Below are positions 8,697 to 16,990 of a stretch of 64,000 nucleotides of DNA, in pieces; the stretch's first letter is position 1; each line of letters opens with the position of its first letter. The notes beneath the pieces were generated by a model that saw only the letters and a list, made by a program, of their open reading frames with translations, searched no databases and was not told the DNA's origin. The stretch comes from Pigmentiphaga sp. NML080357 (GTDB taxonomy: Bacteria; Pseudomonadota; Gammaproteobacteria; Burkholderiales; Burkholderiaceae_B). A program made the translations under genes and the position numbers. Location: assembly GCF_002188465.1 (NCBI RefSeq), contig NZ_NINW01000008.1, forward strand, positions 62,001 to 126,000, read 5' to 3'.

Positions 8697-9296
8697 CTAC
8701 GGATGCGCCTGGGCCGCCTGCGCCAGCCGCGCGAACTCCACCACCGAGGAGCTGCCGATCTTTTCCGAGATGTGGGCCCGGTGCGTTTCCACCGTGCGCG
8801 GAGACAGGCCCAGCGCCGCCGCGATTTCCTTGGTCGGATATCCTTGGCCCACGAGCACGAGCACCTGGCGCTCGCGCTCGGTGAGGCGGGCCAGCAGCGA
8901 GCGCTGCTCGTCCTGCTCCCGATAGCGGGCCAGCGCCGCAAAGGCCGTGTTGACCGCTTCCATCAACACATGCTCGTCCACCGGCTTGCCGAGGAAATCC
9001 ACGGCACCCGCCTTGAAGGCCCGCCTGCACGCCTGCATGTCGCCATGGCCGGTGAGCAGGATGACGGGCCAGCCGCAACCGGCCTCGCTCAACCGCTGTT
9101 GCAGCTGCAGGCCCGTAATGGCCGGCATGCGCAGGTCCACCACGATGCAGCCCGGCTCGAGCTCCGGCTGGCGTGCGAGAAAATCGAGCGGATGGGCAAA
9201 GCTCTCCACTCGCATCCCGTAGGTCGCGAGCAGCAGCGCCACGGCGTCGCGCACCGCGCTGTCGTCATCGATGAGATACACCGGCGGATGCGGCAT
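8697..9296 (-). CDS. FixJ/DctR-type two-component response regulator
   Basis: The 199-residue protein has an N-terminal receiver with acidic residues DDD at 10-12, phospho-acceptor Asp54 (VVDLRMP) and Lys104 (GKPVDE). A LuxR-type helix-turn-helix follows at about 135-190 (LTERERQVL, TKEIAAALGLSPRTVETHRAHI). Its ATG shares one base with the stop of the upstream kinase gene (TGATG), so the two are translated together. DctR of Rhodobacter, which controls C4-dicarboxylate uptake, has this architecture; the signal here is not known. Confidence 0.9.
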   Translation of the reverse strand: MPHPPVYLIDDDSAVRDAVALLLATYGMRVESFAHPLDFLARQPELEPGCIVVDLRMPAITGLQLQQRLSEAGCGWPVILLTGHGDMQACRRAFKAGAVDFLGKPVDEHVLMEAVNTAFAALARYREQDEQRSLLARLTERERQVLVLVGQGYPTKEIAAALGLSPRTVETHRAHISEKIGSSSVVEFARLAQAAQAHP

Positions 9297-10900
9297 CACG
9301 AGGCGTGCTCCTTGCGGCGTGCGAGCGGCAGCAGCACGGTGAACGCCGCGCCCCCGCCGCTCGGATTGGCGGCCTCGATGCGGCCGTCGAAGCGATGGAC
9401 GATGCTTTCGCAGATGGCCAGCCCCAGTCCCATGCCGTCGGGCTTGTCGGACCGGAACGGCTCGAACACGTGGGGCAGCATATCCGCCGCCACGCCGGGA
9501 CCATTGTCCGAGACCACGATGCGGGCCATGTCGTCGGCCTCGTCCACCCGCAGGACGATGTGCCGGTTCTCCTGCCCGGATCCGGCGAGGGCATCGGCGG
9601 CATTGCGGATCAGGTTGTGCATGACCTGCCCCACCTGCACCGGATCGGCCCACGCCAGGGGCGGCGGAGTGCTGACGTCGAGCTCCAGGCGGATTTCGCG
9701 TGCCGACAGGTCGGCGCGCATCAACTCCGCCATGTCCATGGCGATGCGGCCCAGCTCGCAGACGCCGGCGGCGGGCGGCCGGGCACTGACGTAGGCTCGC
9801 ATGCGATCGAGAATGTCGGCGGCTCGCCGCGCCTGCTGCACGTTGGCCTCGAGGACACGCCGCATGACGGCCGGATCCGTGGCCGGCATGCCGGCCAGCC
9901 GGACTGCGGCCTGGCTCTGGCTGAGCAAGGCGGTCAGCGGCTGGTTCAGTTCATGCGCGATGCCCGACGCCATCTCGCCCATGGCATTGACGCGGGCGGC
10001 ATGGGCCTGGGCGGTTTCGCGTTCGCTCAGGCGCGTCGCCTGCCGCGCCCGCTCGGCCTCTCCCCGCGCCTGGGCGGCACGCCGCCGCTGCACCGCCAGC
10101 AGAACGGCCAGTCCCAGCAGGACCAGCGCCACCGCCGCCAACAGCGCGACAGGCCGCAACAGTGCCAGGTCGCTCCAGCCAGGTTGGCGGACCAGCCGCA
10201 ACGAGATGGGCTGGCCGGCATTGTCCAGCATCCGCTCCGCCGTCATGGCGGGCGGGCCGAAACGCTCTGCCCGTGCCGCGGCGCCTCCGTGGCCCACGCG
10301 CGCCGAAGCCGGTCCCAGACGCAACTCGAGCTGGCCCCATGCCGGCAATTCTTCGCCTGCGACAAGCTCCGCCAGATCGATAGTCAGCACGAGGGCAAAC
10401 CGCCCTACCGCGGAGGGCAGGCGCTTGACCAGGACATAGCGGGACCGCCCCGGCCGCGGCACCGAGCTCACCGGGCGCCCTGGCTGAGCCGAGGCCAGCA
10501 CCGGCGCCAATTGCGGCAGCGCGACGGGCTCCAGTCCCGCGCGATGACTGGAAACCAGCGTGCGCCAGCCCGCCGGCTCGGGCGGATCGCCCTCCCAGGC
10601 CACCAGGTCCACGCCTTCGATGCGCGGGTAGAACGAGCGAATCGCTCCCGCGACCTGGCCGATTTCATCGACGAGAATCCGGTCGGATCGTTGGGCGAGC
10701 GCCGCCAGGCTGGTCAGATGGGCATCGTGCTGGGCGAGACGCTGCGACACCAGGCCGGCGGCGATATCGGCGGCGCCTTCGAGTTCGGCCCGCAATCGCT
10801 CCAGCGCCTGGCGGTACAGCACGGACGAGCCGGCGAGCACTACGGCGACCCATGCCGCGAGCAGCGTCGCGGCCATGGCGGCAGGTTGGCGTTTCATCAT
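9296..10900 (-). CDS. membrane sensor histidine kinase (DctS/DctB-like)
   Basis: The 534-residue protein has a transmembrane helix at about 10-27, a periplasmic domain of roughly 220 residues, a second helix at about 248-270, and a cytoplasmic kinase core. Phospho-acceptor His316 lies in GIAHELNQP, followed by the N box (NLIRNAADAL), G1 (DNGPGV) and a G2 box (GMGLGLAI). The HELNQP form of the H box is typical of DctB/DctS/FixL kinases. MM at 10900/10897 is chosen as the start; the frame runs upstream to 10957 but has no ribosome site. It is divergent from the ArsR gene. Confidence 0.88.
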   Translation of the reverse strand: MMKRQPAAMAATLLAAWVAVVLAGSSVLYRQALERLRAELEGAADIAAGLVSQRLAQHDAHLTSLAALAQRSDRILVDEIGQVAGAIRSFYPRIEGVDLVAWEGDPPEPAGWRTLVSSHRAGLEPVALPQLAPVLASAQPGRPVSSVPRPGRSRYVLVKRLPSAVGRFALVLTIDLAELVAGEELPAWGQLELRLGPASARVGHGGAAARAERFGPPAMTAERMLDNAGQPISLRLVRQPGWSDLALLRPVALLAAVALVLLGLAVLLAVQRRRAAQARGEAERARQATRLSERETAQAHAARVNAMGEMASGIAHELNQPLTALLSQSQAAVRLAGMPATDPAVMRRVLEANVQQARRAADILDRMRAYVSARPPAAGVCELGRIAMDMAELMRADLSAREIRLELDVSTPPPLAWADPVQVGQVMHNLIRNAADALAGSGQENRHIVLRVDEADDMARIVVSDNGPGVAADMLPHVFEPFRSDKPDGMGLGLAICESIVHRFDGRIEAANPSGGGAAFTVLLPLARRKEHAS

Positions 10901-10956
10901 GGATGGAGATAGTACTGGCGCTCGCCGCGATATGCCTGAACGGCCTGAACGCGGCA

Positions 10957-10976
10957 ATATCGAAAATAAGCGATAT
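10957..10976. promoter_or_regulatory. inverted repeat upstream of the ArsR-family gene (candidate operator)
   Basis: ATATCG at 10957-10962 and CGATAT at 10971-10976 form a perfect inverted repeat with an 8-base AT-rich spacer. Further GCGATAT copies lie close by. ArsR-family repressors bind such repeats over their own promoters, and the site sits 51 bases before the arsR start in the gap shared with the kinase gene. Confidence 0.4.
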
Positions 10977-11027
10977 ATAATTCGAATACCGGCGATATTC
11001 TGTTTCCGGCACGATTATTTTCAGGTC

Positions 11028-11321
11028 ATGGATCTCGACGCCTCGATCAAGGCGCTGGCGCATCCTGTGCGGCGCGATATTCTGCAATGGCTCAAGGAGC
11101 CGGAAAAACATTTTGCCGGCCAGGAGCATCCGCTCGAAGTCGGCGTTTGCGCCGGCATGTTCGAGCGCTGCGGATTATCCCAATCGACCGTGTCCGCCCA
11201 CCTGGCCACCTTGCAACGCGCCGGGCTGGTGACGACCCGGCGCATCGGCCAATGGGTCTTCTACAAGCGCAACGAGGAAGCCATCGCAGCCCTGCTCGCG
11301 CGGCTGCGCGAGGAGCTTTGA
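11028..11321 (+). CDS. ArsR-family winged-helix regulator
   Basis: ATG 11028 follows an AGG (ttttcaggtc) and gives 97 residues; the upstream extension to 10875 is antisense to the kinase gene and is rejected. The fold is a classic ArsR winged helix: ALAHPVRRDIL in helix 1-2, the recognition helix LSQSTVSAHLATL, and a wing RRIGQWVFYKR. The metal-binding Cys-Val-Cys box is absent, and the two Cys (VCAGMFERCG) lie elsewhere. The ligand may be a redox or organic signal. No target gene is adjacent on the same strand, so it may control itself and the divergent kinase operon. Confidence 0.85.
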   Translation: MDLDASIKALAHPVRRDILQWLKEPEKHFAGQEHPLEVGVCAGMFERCGLSQSTVSAHLATLQRAGLVTTRRIGQWVFYKRNEEAIAALLARLREEL

Positions 11322-11592
11322 AGCGGCAACGGAGCGGGCCGGCGCAGGCCGAATGTTGCGTCAAACACCACAAACCGAAACCCTTGCGCACACTATTGAC
11401 CAAACTGATACACAAATTGCTTACGCGAGACTTACTTTCGGCCACCACAATGGAAAATACCTAGGGACGCTGATAGAATTTCCCTGTGCTCGAATAACGG
11501 CCGACATCAGCAAGCCTTGTTTGGGTAATAACGGGAAATACCGCTATTTCTGATTTGTGTATTACTGACGACACCTCAAAGGAAAAGAGATC

Positions 11593-11817
11593 ATGAAGAA
11601 GACCCTGCTCTTGGCATCGTTGCTGGCGATCGCTCTGTCGGCTTGCGGCAAGAAGGAAGAAACCGCGCCGGCTCCCACCGAATCCACGCCTCCGGCTGCC
11701 ACCACCCCGGCTGAGCCCGCTCCGGCCCCGGCCGAGCCCGCCACCCCGGCTCCCGCCGAGCCCGCCGCGCCTGCCGACCAAGGCACGCCGAGCACCCCGG
11801 CTCCCGCTCAGCAGTAA
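11593..11817 (+). CDS. small Pro/Ala/Glu-rich lipoprotein
   Basis: A 74-residue frame with a strong ribosome site (aaaggaaaagagatc) and a lipoprotein signal: MKKTLLLASLLAIALSAC, with the lipobox LSAC. The mature part after the Cys is GKKEE followed by a low-complexity region built from AEPA/APAEP repeats. That suggests an unfolded tether or cell-wall spacer. It is preceded by 270 bases of AT-richer sequence holding no convincing gene and is followed by a hairpin terminator, so it is probably a single-gene unit. No family-specific function is recognised. Confidence 0.75.
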   Translation: MKKTLLLASLLAIALSACGKKEETAPAPTESTPPAATTPAEPAPAPAEPATPAPAEPAAPADQGTPSTPAPAQQ

Positions 11818-11900
11818 GCCTCCCGGAGATCCTGCCCGCATCGAGCCCCCGCCGGCTCCGGATCTCCGCAAGCACGCTGCGGCCGACGTCCTCGGCCGCA

Positions 11901-11929
11901 GACAAAGCCTCCCTCGCGGAGGCTTTGTC
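11901..11929. terminator. hairpin terminator between the lipoprotein gene and the MBL gene
   Basis: GACAAAGCCTCC pairs with GGAGGCTTTGTC around a 5-base loop. The stem is perfect, and it serves convergent genes on both strands. No long T-run follows. Confidence 0.7.
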
Positions 11930-11947
11930 GTTCCGGCCCTCGGCATT

Positions 11948-12730
11948 TCATCCCCCCAGCGTCACCCAGTCGAAGCCGGCGTCCTGATCGGCAACGCCGA
12001 TATCCTCGGGCTGCCATCCGAGCACCGGCGCAAGCGCCGCCCGCGCCAGCTGCGGCACATTGTTCTTCTTGCTGAGGTGGGCGGCATGCAGGAACTTCAG
12101 CCGCGAACGATCGACGGCACGCAGCACTTCGGCGGCGGCGGCATTGGAAAGATGGCCGAAGCGCCCGGCAATGCGGTATTTCAAGTAGATGGGATAATCG
12201 CCGCGCGCCAGCATATCGGGGCAGTGATTGCATTCGAGCACCAGCGCATCGCAGCCGGACAACATACGGTGCACGTGCGGCGTGCCCTCTCCCAGGTCCG
12301 TCAGCACGCCCAGCCGCCATTGCCCGTCATGCAATACGTACTGCACCGGCTCTCGGGCATCGTGCGGCACGGGAAACGGCTGCACGAGCAGATTGCCGAC
12401 GGCGAACGCGGAATGACTGTCGCAGCATATCGCCGTCATACCCTCCGGAATGCGCGCGGACACCGCCTCGCGCGTGCCGGTGGTGAGGTAGACGGGAATG
12501 CCATGCCGGCGCGCAAGGCGGAAAACGCCGCCGATGTGATCGCCGTGCTCGTGGGTGACGAGAATGCCGTTCAGCGACGAAGGCTCGATCCCGCGAGCCA
12601 GCAGCCGCCGCTCGATCTCGCGCAGCCCGAACCCGCAGTCGATCATGACCCGGGTGACGGAAGTGCCTTCCCTCGCCTCGACCACGAGGGCATTGCCCTC
12701 GCTGCCGCTGCCTAGACTGGTGTAGCGCAA
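11948..12730 (-). CDS. metallo-beta-lactamase-fold hydrolase, YycJ/WalJ-like
   Basis: The protein carries the zinc-binding motif THEHGDH and later His and Asp ligands (VPHDAREP, LTDLGE, ECNHCPD), as in the YycJ/WalJ exonuclease-like branch of the MBL fold. The frame is open to 12880, but its upstream 50 codons are read from a dispersed repeat. I place the start at TTG 12730, where LRYTSLGSGSEGN begins and an AGG lies six bases upstream, giving 260 residues. It is separated from bamC by the repeat. The cellular role (DNA-end processing or cell-wall signalling in other bacteria) is not shown here. Confidence 0.8.
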   Translation of the reverse strand: MRYTSLGSGSEGNALVVEAREGTSVTRVMIDCGFGLREIERRLLARGIEPSSLNGILVTHEHGDHIGGVFRLARRHGIPVYLTTGTREAVSARIPEGMTAICCDSHSAFAVGNLLVQPFPVPHDAREPVQYVLHDGQWRLGVLTDLGEGTPHVHRMLSGCDALVLECNHCPDMLARGDYPIYLKYRIAGRFGHLSNAAAAEVLRAVDRSRLKFLHAAHLSKKNNVPQLARAALAPVLGWQPEDIGVADQDAGFDWVTLGG

Positions 12731-12741
12731 AGGAAGCCTCG

Positions 12742-12993
12742 GTGATGCCCCCCCTGCGCGCTGACGCGCCCCATGCGGCGGCGCTGGTGGACCGGCAAAG
12801 CCGGATCCGCGGCGCCCCGGATCCAGGACGGCTTTATCGGTTTGCGGCACCGTTGCTACCGCTGGCAGCCAGCGAAGCACCAGCGCAACAATTTAAGAAA
12901 GCCGTGCTAGACCCAGGATGCGGTGGATCCGGCTCCGCCGGTCCACCCGCATCGCCCCCTCGAGGGGGACGCGCGAAGCGCGGAGGGGGTGGG
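12742..12993 (-). repeat. dispersed GC-rich hairpin repeat, composite copy A
   Basis: Two GC-rich blocks flank a core at 12850-12879. The blocks carry a palindromic GGATCCGG/CCGGTCC motif, and the right block ends in CCCCCTCGAGGGGG then ACGCGCGAAGCGCG, abutting the stop codon of bamC. The core matches, in inverse orientation and with one difference, 15381-15410. It fills the 260 bases between bamC and the MBL gene. Confidence 0.75.
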
Positions 12994-14181
12994 CTATTTC
13001 AATTGGTTGGACAGGACGTTCAGGATACGCCGGCCGGTGGCCGAGGTCTCGGGTGCGCCCTGCGCGTTCAGCACCGTGACCTGGGTGCTGTCGTTGGACG
13101 ACAGCAGTTTCACGCGGTACTGGGGACGGCTTTCCGGCTTGTCGCTGCCGCGGCCGAACAGGCGGCCGAAGAAGCCCGGCTTGCCGCTGTCGGCACTGGC
13201 CGCATCGGTGTCCACATAGCGCACGTAGTAGACGCCCTCGGCGCGGTTGCGGTCCTCGACGGTGAAACCGCCGCGGTCCAGGGCCAGTCCGACACGGCGC
13301 CATGCGCGATCGAACGGCTCGGCGATCTGCAGCGCGCCGCTGTCGCCCGACCCCGTCACCAGTTGGGGCGCGGCGCCGGTATTGACCGGCGCGGCGCTGG
13401 CCACTGCCGCCTTGGCGCGGTCGAAATCGGCGCCCAGCCGCACCATCAGGCGGCTCAGCATCTCGGCCTCCAGGCCCGGATCGTTGGGGCGCGCGGTCCA
13501 GGTGGTCTGGCTCTTCTCGGCGCCGGTCAACACCTCTTCGGCGCCGCGATGGCTGATGTAGATCTCGGTGTTGTTACCCACCCGCTCGAGGCGGGTACGG
13601 AACATGTCGCGCTCGCCCGTGGACCACAGCGAATCGAATACCTTGCCGATCGTGTTGCGAATGAAGTCCTGCGGGATCTTGGCGCGGTTCTCGGCCCAAT
13701 CCGTTTCCATCACGCCCGCCTGCGGCAGATCTTCGCGCATCAGGAAACCGAGGTCCTGCCAGAACTGCCGCACGACCGGATAGAGCTGCTCCGGAGAACG
13801 GTTGATCACCACCAGCCAACGCTGATCGCCGTCGCGCTCGACGCGCATGTCGGACCGCTCGGGCAGCACGTTGCTCGCGGCCGGCTTGGTTTCCGGCTGG
13901 GCGGTCGAATAGCTGGAGAAGGTGGTCGACGAGGGTGCCGGCGGCGTCGAGCCCGAGGAGGTCTGGCTCGGGACCTGGAAACGGGTGTCGGTGGGAAGCT
14001 GGGTCAGGTCGGGTGGCACGTCCAGCCTGGCCGAAGGCGCCTTGGAGGCGCTCTTGTAGTCGATCGACTCTTCCTTGCCAAGCAACTGGTTGACGCTGCT
14101 GCAGCCCGCAAACAATGCGGACAGGGAAACCAGCACCGGCAGCATCGCCAGGCGGGACAGATTCATACGAACTGCATTCAT
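12994..14181 (-). CDS. bamC: outer-membrane assembly lipoprotein BamC
   Basis: The 395-residue protein begins MNAVRMNLSR and has a lipoprotein signal with lipobox LFAGC. It is followed by the unstructured segment and the conserved LDVPPDLTQLP stretch that in E. coli BamC lies across BamD. Two helix-grip domains occupy the rest (about 120-240 and 280-395). BamC is an accessory subunit of the BAM machine that inserts outer-membrane beta-barrels. It is downstream of dapA on the same strand with an 80-base gap, the same dapA-bamC order as in many proteobacteria. An alternative start is the Met at 14166. Confidence 0.88.
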   Translation of the reverse strand: MNAVRMNLSRLAMLPVLVSLSALFAGCSSVNQLLGKEESIDYKSASKAPSARLDVPPDLTQLPTDTRFQVPSQTSSGSTPPAPSSTTFSSYSTAQPETKPAASNVLPERSDMRVERDGDQRWLVVINRSPEQLYPVVRQFWQDLGFLMREDLPQAGVMETDWAENRAKIPQDFIRNTIGKVFDSLWSTGERDMFRTRLERVGNNTEIYISHRGAEEVLTGAEKSQTTWTARPNDPGLEAEMLSRLMVRLGADFDRAKAAVASAAPVNTGAAPQLVTGSGDSGALQIAEPFDRAWRRVGLALDRGGFTVEDRNRAEGVYYVRYVDTDAASADSGKPGFFGRLFGRGSDKPESRPQYRVKLLSSNDSTQVTVLNAQGAPETSATGRRILNVLSNQLK

Positions 14182-14261
14182 TGACGGATAACTCCTAAGC
14201 CGCTGCCGGACTATGGGTGCGCCGGCGGATCATGTCTGGGCAAAACATGGGGCGTGGGGGA

Positions 14262-15161
14262 TCAGACCTGGATGCCGGCCGCCTTGAGCGCTTCGCGGAC
14301 GGCGGCATGATGCTGCGCGCCGAGCTCGGCCAAGGGCAGGCGGTAACCCAGCGCCATGCGTCCCATCTGGGCCAGCGCCCACTTGACGGGAACGGGGTTG
14401 GGTTCGAGGAACAAGTTGCGGTTGAGCAGCGCGAGGCGATGGTTGATCTGCGCCGTCTTGCGGGCGTCGCCGGCCTGCGCCGCCACGCACAGTTCGTGCA
14501 TCAGGCGCGGCGCCACGTTGGCCGTGACCGAGATGTTGCCACGCGCGCCCAGCAGCATGAGCGCAGCGGCCGTGGGATCGTCGCCGCTGTAGACGGCGAA
14601 CGTGTCAGGCACCTGGCTCAGCAGCAGCGCACCGCGGCCGATGTCGCCGGTGGCGTCCTTCAGGCCGACGATGCCCGGCACCTGGGCCAGGCGCAGCGTG
14701 GTTTCGCCGGCAAGATCGCAGCCGGTGCGTCCCGGCACGTTGTACACGATCATGGGCAGGTCGACCGCCTCGGCGATGGCCTTGAAGTGCCGGTAGAGGC
14801 CTTCCTGCGTGGGACGGTTGTAGTACGGCACGACCGACAGGCCCGCATCGGCGCCCACCTTCTTGGCGGCTTCCGTCAGCTCGATGGCCTCGGCGGTGGA
14901 GTTCGCCCCGGTGCCTGCGATGACGGGCGCGCGGCCCGCCACGTGCTGGACCGCGAACCGGATCAGCTCGACGTGTTCTTCCACCGAAACGGTGGGCGAC
15001 TCGCCCGTCGTTCCCACCACCACGAAGCCATCGGTGCCTTCGGCCAAGTGCCAGTCGAGCAACGCCCGGAAGGCCTCGAAATCGAGCTTCCCGTCTGGCT
15101 GCATCGGGGTGACGATTGCAACGATGCTGCCTTCAATAGGAGTACGAGATGTGGTTGCCAT
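14262..15161 (-). CDS. dapA: 4-hydroxy-tetrahydrodipicolinate synthase DapA
   Basis: The 299-residue TIM-barrel aldolase condenses pyruvate with aspartate semialdehyde, the first committed step to diaminopimelate and lysine. Schiff-base Lys168 lies in VGLKDATGD, with Tyr140 and Arg145 in VYNVPGRTG and the TTGES phosphate loop near residue 51. The usual catalytic Tyr of the triad can be placed in the PYYNRP segment. Length and all signature motifs are normal. It is the first gene of the dapA-bamC unit. Confidence 0.96.
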   Translation of the reverse strand: MATTSRTPIEGSIVAIVTPMQPDGKLDFEAFRALLDWHLAEGTDGFVVVGTTGESPTVSVEEHVELIRFAVQHVAGRAPVIAGTGANSTAEAIELTEAAKKVGADAGLSVVPYYNRPTQEGLYRHFKAIAEAVDLPMIVYNVPGRTGCDLAGETTLRLAQVPGIVGLKDATGDIGRGALLLSQVPDTFAVYSGDDPTAAALMLLGARGNISVTANVAPRLMHELCVAAQAGDARKTAQINHRLALLNRNLFLEPNPVPVKWALAQMGRMALGYRLPLAELGAQHHAAVREALKAAGIQV

Positions 15162-15228
15162 ACGATGCTTGGGTGGCCCGGAAAGGGGCGAAAGGGACGA
15201 AGCGGAAATCGTACAAGTGTACCGGAAA

Positions 15229-15526
15229 TAAGTGGAGCCCCCCTACGCGCTTCGCGCGCCAGGGAGGCCCCCCTGGCGGCCTGCGGCCGCTCCCCCTCAA
15301 GGGGGCGATGCGAGCGGACTGGCGGAGCCAGATCTGCCGCATCCTGGGTCTAGTACCGCTTTCTTGGAATGTGGCGCCTATGCTTCGCTGGCTGCCAGCG
15401 GCAGCAACGGTATAGCGGCCTGAGAAATTCGCACTAGACTCAGGGCGCCGCGGATCCGGCTTTGCCGGTCCGCCAGCGCCGCCCCCTTGAGGGGGAGCGG
15501 CCATAGGCCGCCAGGGAGTGGCCCCC
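15229..15526 (-). repeat. dispersed GC-rich hairpin repeat, composite copy B
   Basis: It has the same parts as copy A in a different order: a CTACGCGCTTCGCGCG hairpin, CCCTCAAGGGGG, GCGGACTGGCGGAGCC, the core at 15381-15410 and a second block CGGATCCGGCTTTGCCGG with CCCTTGAGGGGGAGCGG. The right edge abuts the M50 protease stop at 15527. It accounts for most of the 365-base gap between dapA and that gene. Confidence 0.75.
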
Positions 15527-16174
15527 CTACAGAAACAATCTTACGATGGCGTCGCCCAGGGTGAGCATGGGGCGTACCAGGAAACCCAGCATGCCGGTCA
15601 TCAGCAACACGATGAGGATCAGCATGCCATAAGGCTCCAACTTGGAGTATTTCCAGGCGAGCGAATGCGGCAGGAGGCTGAAGACGATGCGTCCTCCGTC
15701 GAGCGGGGGAATGGGAAGGAGGTTCAAGGCCATCAGCATCAGGTTGACCTGCACCCCGGCAAGCGCCATGGCGACGAAGAAGGTCTCGTCCACGCCGGCG
15801 CCGACCATGAGCTTGAGGCCCAGGGCCCAGATGATGGCCATGACCAGGTTGATCCCGGGGCCCGCGGCGGCGACCCACAGCATGTCCTGCTTGGGGCGGC
15901 GCAGGCGGCCGAAATCGACGGGCACCGGCTTGGCCCAGCCGAACAGCAGGCCCGCCCCGCCCAGCAGCTTGCTGGTCAGCAGGATGATCGCCGGCACCAG
16001 CAGGGTGCCGACCGGATCGATGTGCTTGATGGGGTTGAGAGTGACCCGTCCAGCCTGGGTGGCGGTATCGTCGCCGAACATGCGCGCCACGTATCCGTGG
16101 GCGGCTTCATGCAGCGTGATGGCGAAGATCAACGGAATCGCATAGACCGCGATTGTCTGAATGATGGAATCCAT
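15527..16174 (-). CDS. M50 family site-2-type membrane metalloprotease
   Basis: This 215-residue integral membrane protein has the zinc motif HEAAH at residues 22-26 in the first helix and the third-ligand motif NLLPIPPLDGGR near residue 150, with four to six hydrophobic helices between and after. It belongs to the short M50B/Rv2869-like group that lacks a PDZ domain. Members cleave transmembrane substrates in regulated proteolysis, but no substrate is suggested by the neighbours. It lies just downstream of the Sua5-like gene on the same strand, with a 107-base gap. Confidence 0.88.
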   Translation of the reverse strand: MDSIIQTIAVYAIPLIFAITLHEAAHGYVARMFGDDTATQAGRVTLNPIKHIDPVGTLLVPAIILLTSKLLGGAGLLFGWAKPVPVDFGRLRRPKQDMLWVAAAGPGINLVMAIIWALGLKLMVGAGVDETFFVAMALAGVQVNLMLMALNLLPIPPLDGGRIVFSLLPHSLAWKYSKLEPYGMLILIVLLMTGMLGFLVRPMLTLGDAIVRLFL

Positions 16175-16281
16175 GCGGCATTGTAACGGCAGAGCTCAGC
16201 CGCTTGCGGATCCCGCCAGGGCGGATTTTCCCGCTCCTCGAAGGGTCGGAGGGCGGCGATCGCCCCCTCCTCCGAAGAGGC

Positions 16282-16911
16282 CTAGGCCGAAATACCGAGC
16301 GTCGCCGGATCGCCCAGCCCGCGGCGCAGCACCACGGGCTCCGGGCCGGACAGGTCCACCACCGTAGTCGGCTCGCGGACGCAGGCCCCGCCGTCCACCA
16401 CCGCCGCCAGCTCGTGCTCGTAGCGCTCGCGTATCTGCAGGGCGTCGTTCAGCGGTTCGTCTTCGCCAGCCGGGATCAGGGTGCTGGACAGCAGCGGGGA
16501 GCCGATCTCCTCCAGCAGGCAGAGTGCGATCGGATGATCCGGCACGCGTATGCCTATGGTCTTGCGCGAGGGGTGCGACAGCCGGCGCGGCACCTCCCGC
16601 GTGGCTTCTAGGATGAAGGTCCAGGGCCCGGGCGTGGCTGCCTTCAGCAGCCGATATTGCTGGTTGTCGACGTGGGCGAACTGGCCGATCTCCGCCAGGT
16701 CGCGGCACAGCACCGTCAGGTGGTGCCGCTCGTCCACGCCGCGCAGCCGGCGCAAGGCCTCGGCGGCATGCTTGTCGTCCAGGGGAGCCACCAGCGCATA
16801 GCTGGAGTCGGTGGGAATGGCCACCAGCCCGCCGGCCCGTATCAACTGGGCGGCCTGCTTGAGCAGGCGCAGCTGCGGGTTCTGAGGATGAACCGAGAAG
16901 AACTGTGCCAC
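16282..16911 (-). CDS. Sua5/YciO/YrdC-family protein (YciO-like)
   Basis: The 209-residue protein has the YrdC fold with the N-terminal basic/ATP-binding landmarks (GGLVAIPTDSSYAL, KHLT-like HHLTVLC), PGPWTFIL, and the RKTIGIRVPDH strand followed by SSTLIPAGED. YrdC/TsaC makes threonylcarbamoyl-AMP for tRNA t6A; YciO is a related branch with weaker or different activity. The KTIGIRVP and STLIPAGED forms fit YciO better than TsaC. It starts with ATG 16911 and is 79 bases downstream of trpS on the same strand. Confidence 0.82.
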   Translation of the reverse strand: MAQFFSVHPQNPQLRLLKQAAQLIRAGGLVAIPTDSSYALVAPLDDKHAAEALRRLRGVDERHHLTVLCRDLAEIGQFAHVDNQQYRLLKAATPGPWTFILEATREVPRRLSHPSRKTIGIRVPDHPIALCLLEEIGSPLLSSTLIPAGEDEPLNDALQIRERYEHELAAVVDGGACVREPTTVVDLSGPEPVVLRRGLGDPATLGISA

Positions 16912-16990
16912 GTCGCCTGATCCTCGCGAAAAAACTCATGCCCGGAAAACGTCCGGGTGACCCTGGCCGCCGGCCGGGCCGGCGGCCACC

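Noticed and set aside
11353..11553. 66-codon frame before the lipoprotein
   Set aside because: No ribosome site, no domain, and it lies in the AT-rich leader region.
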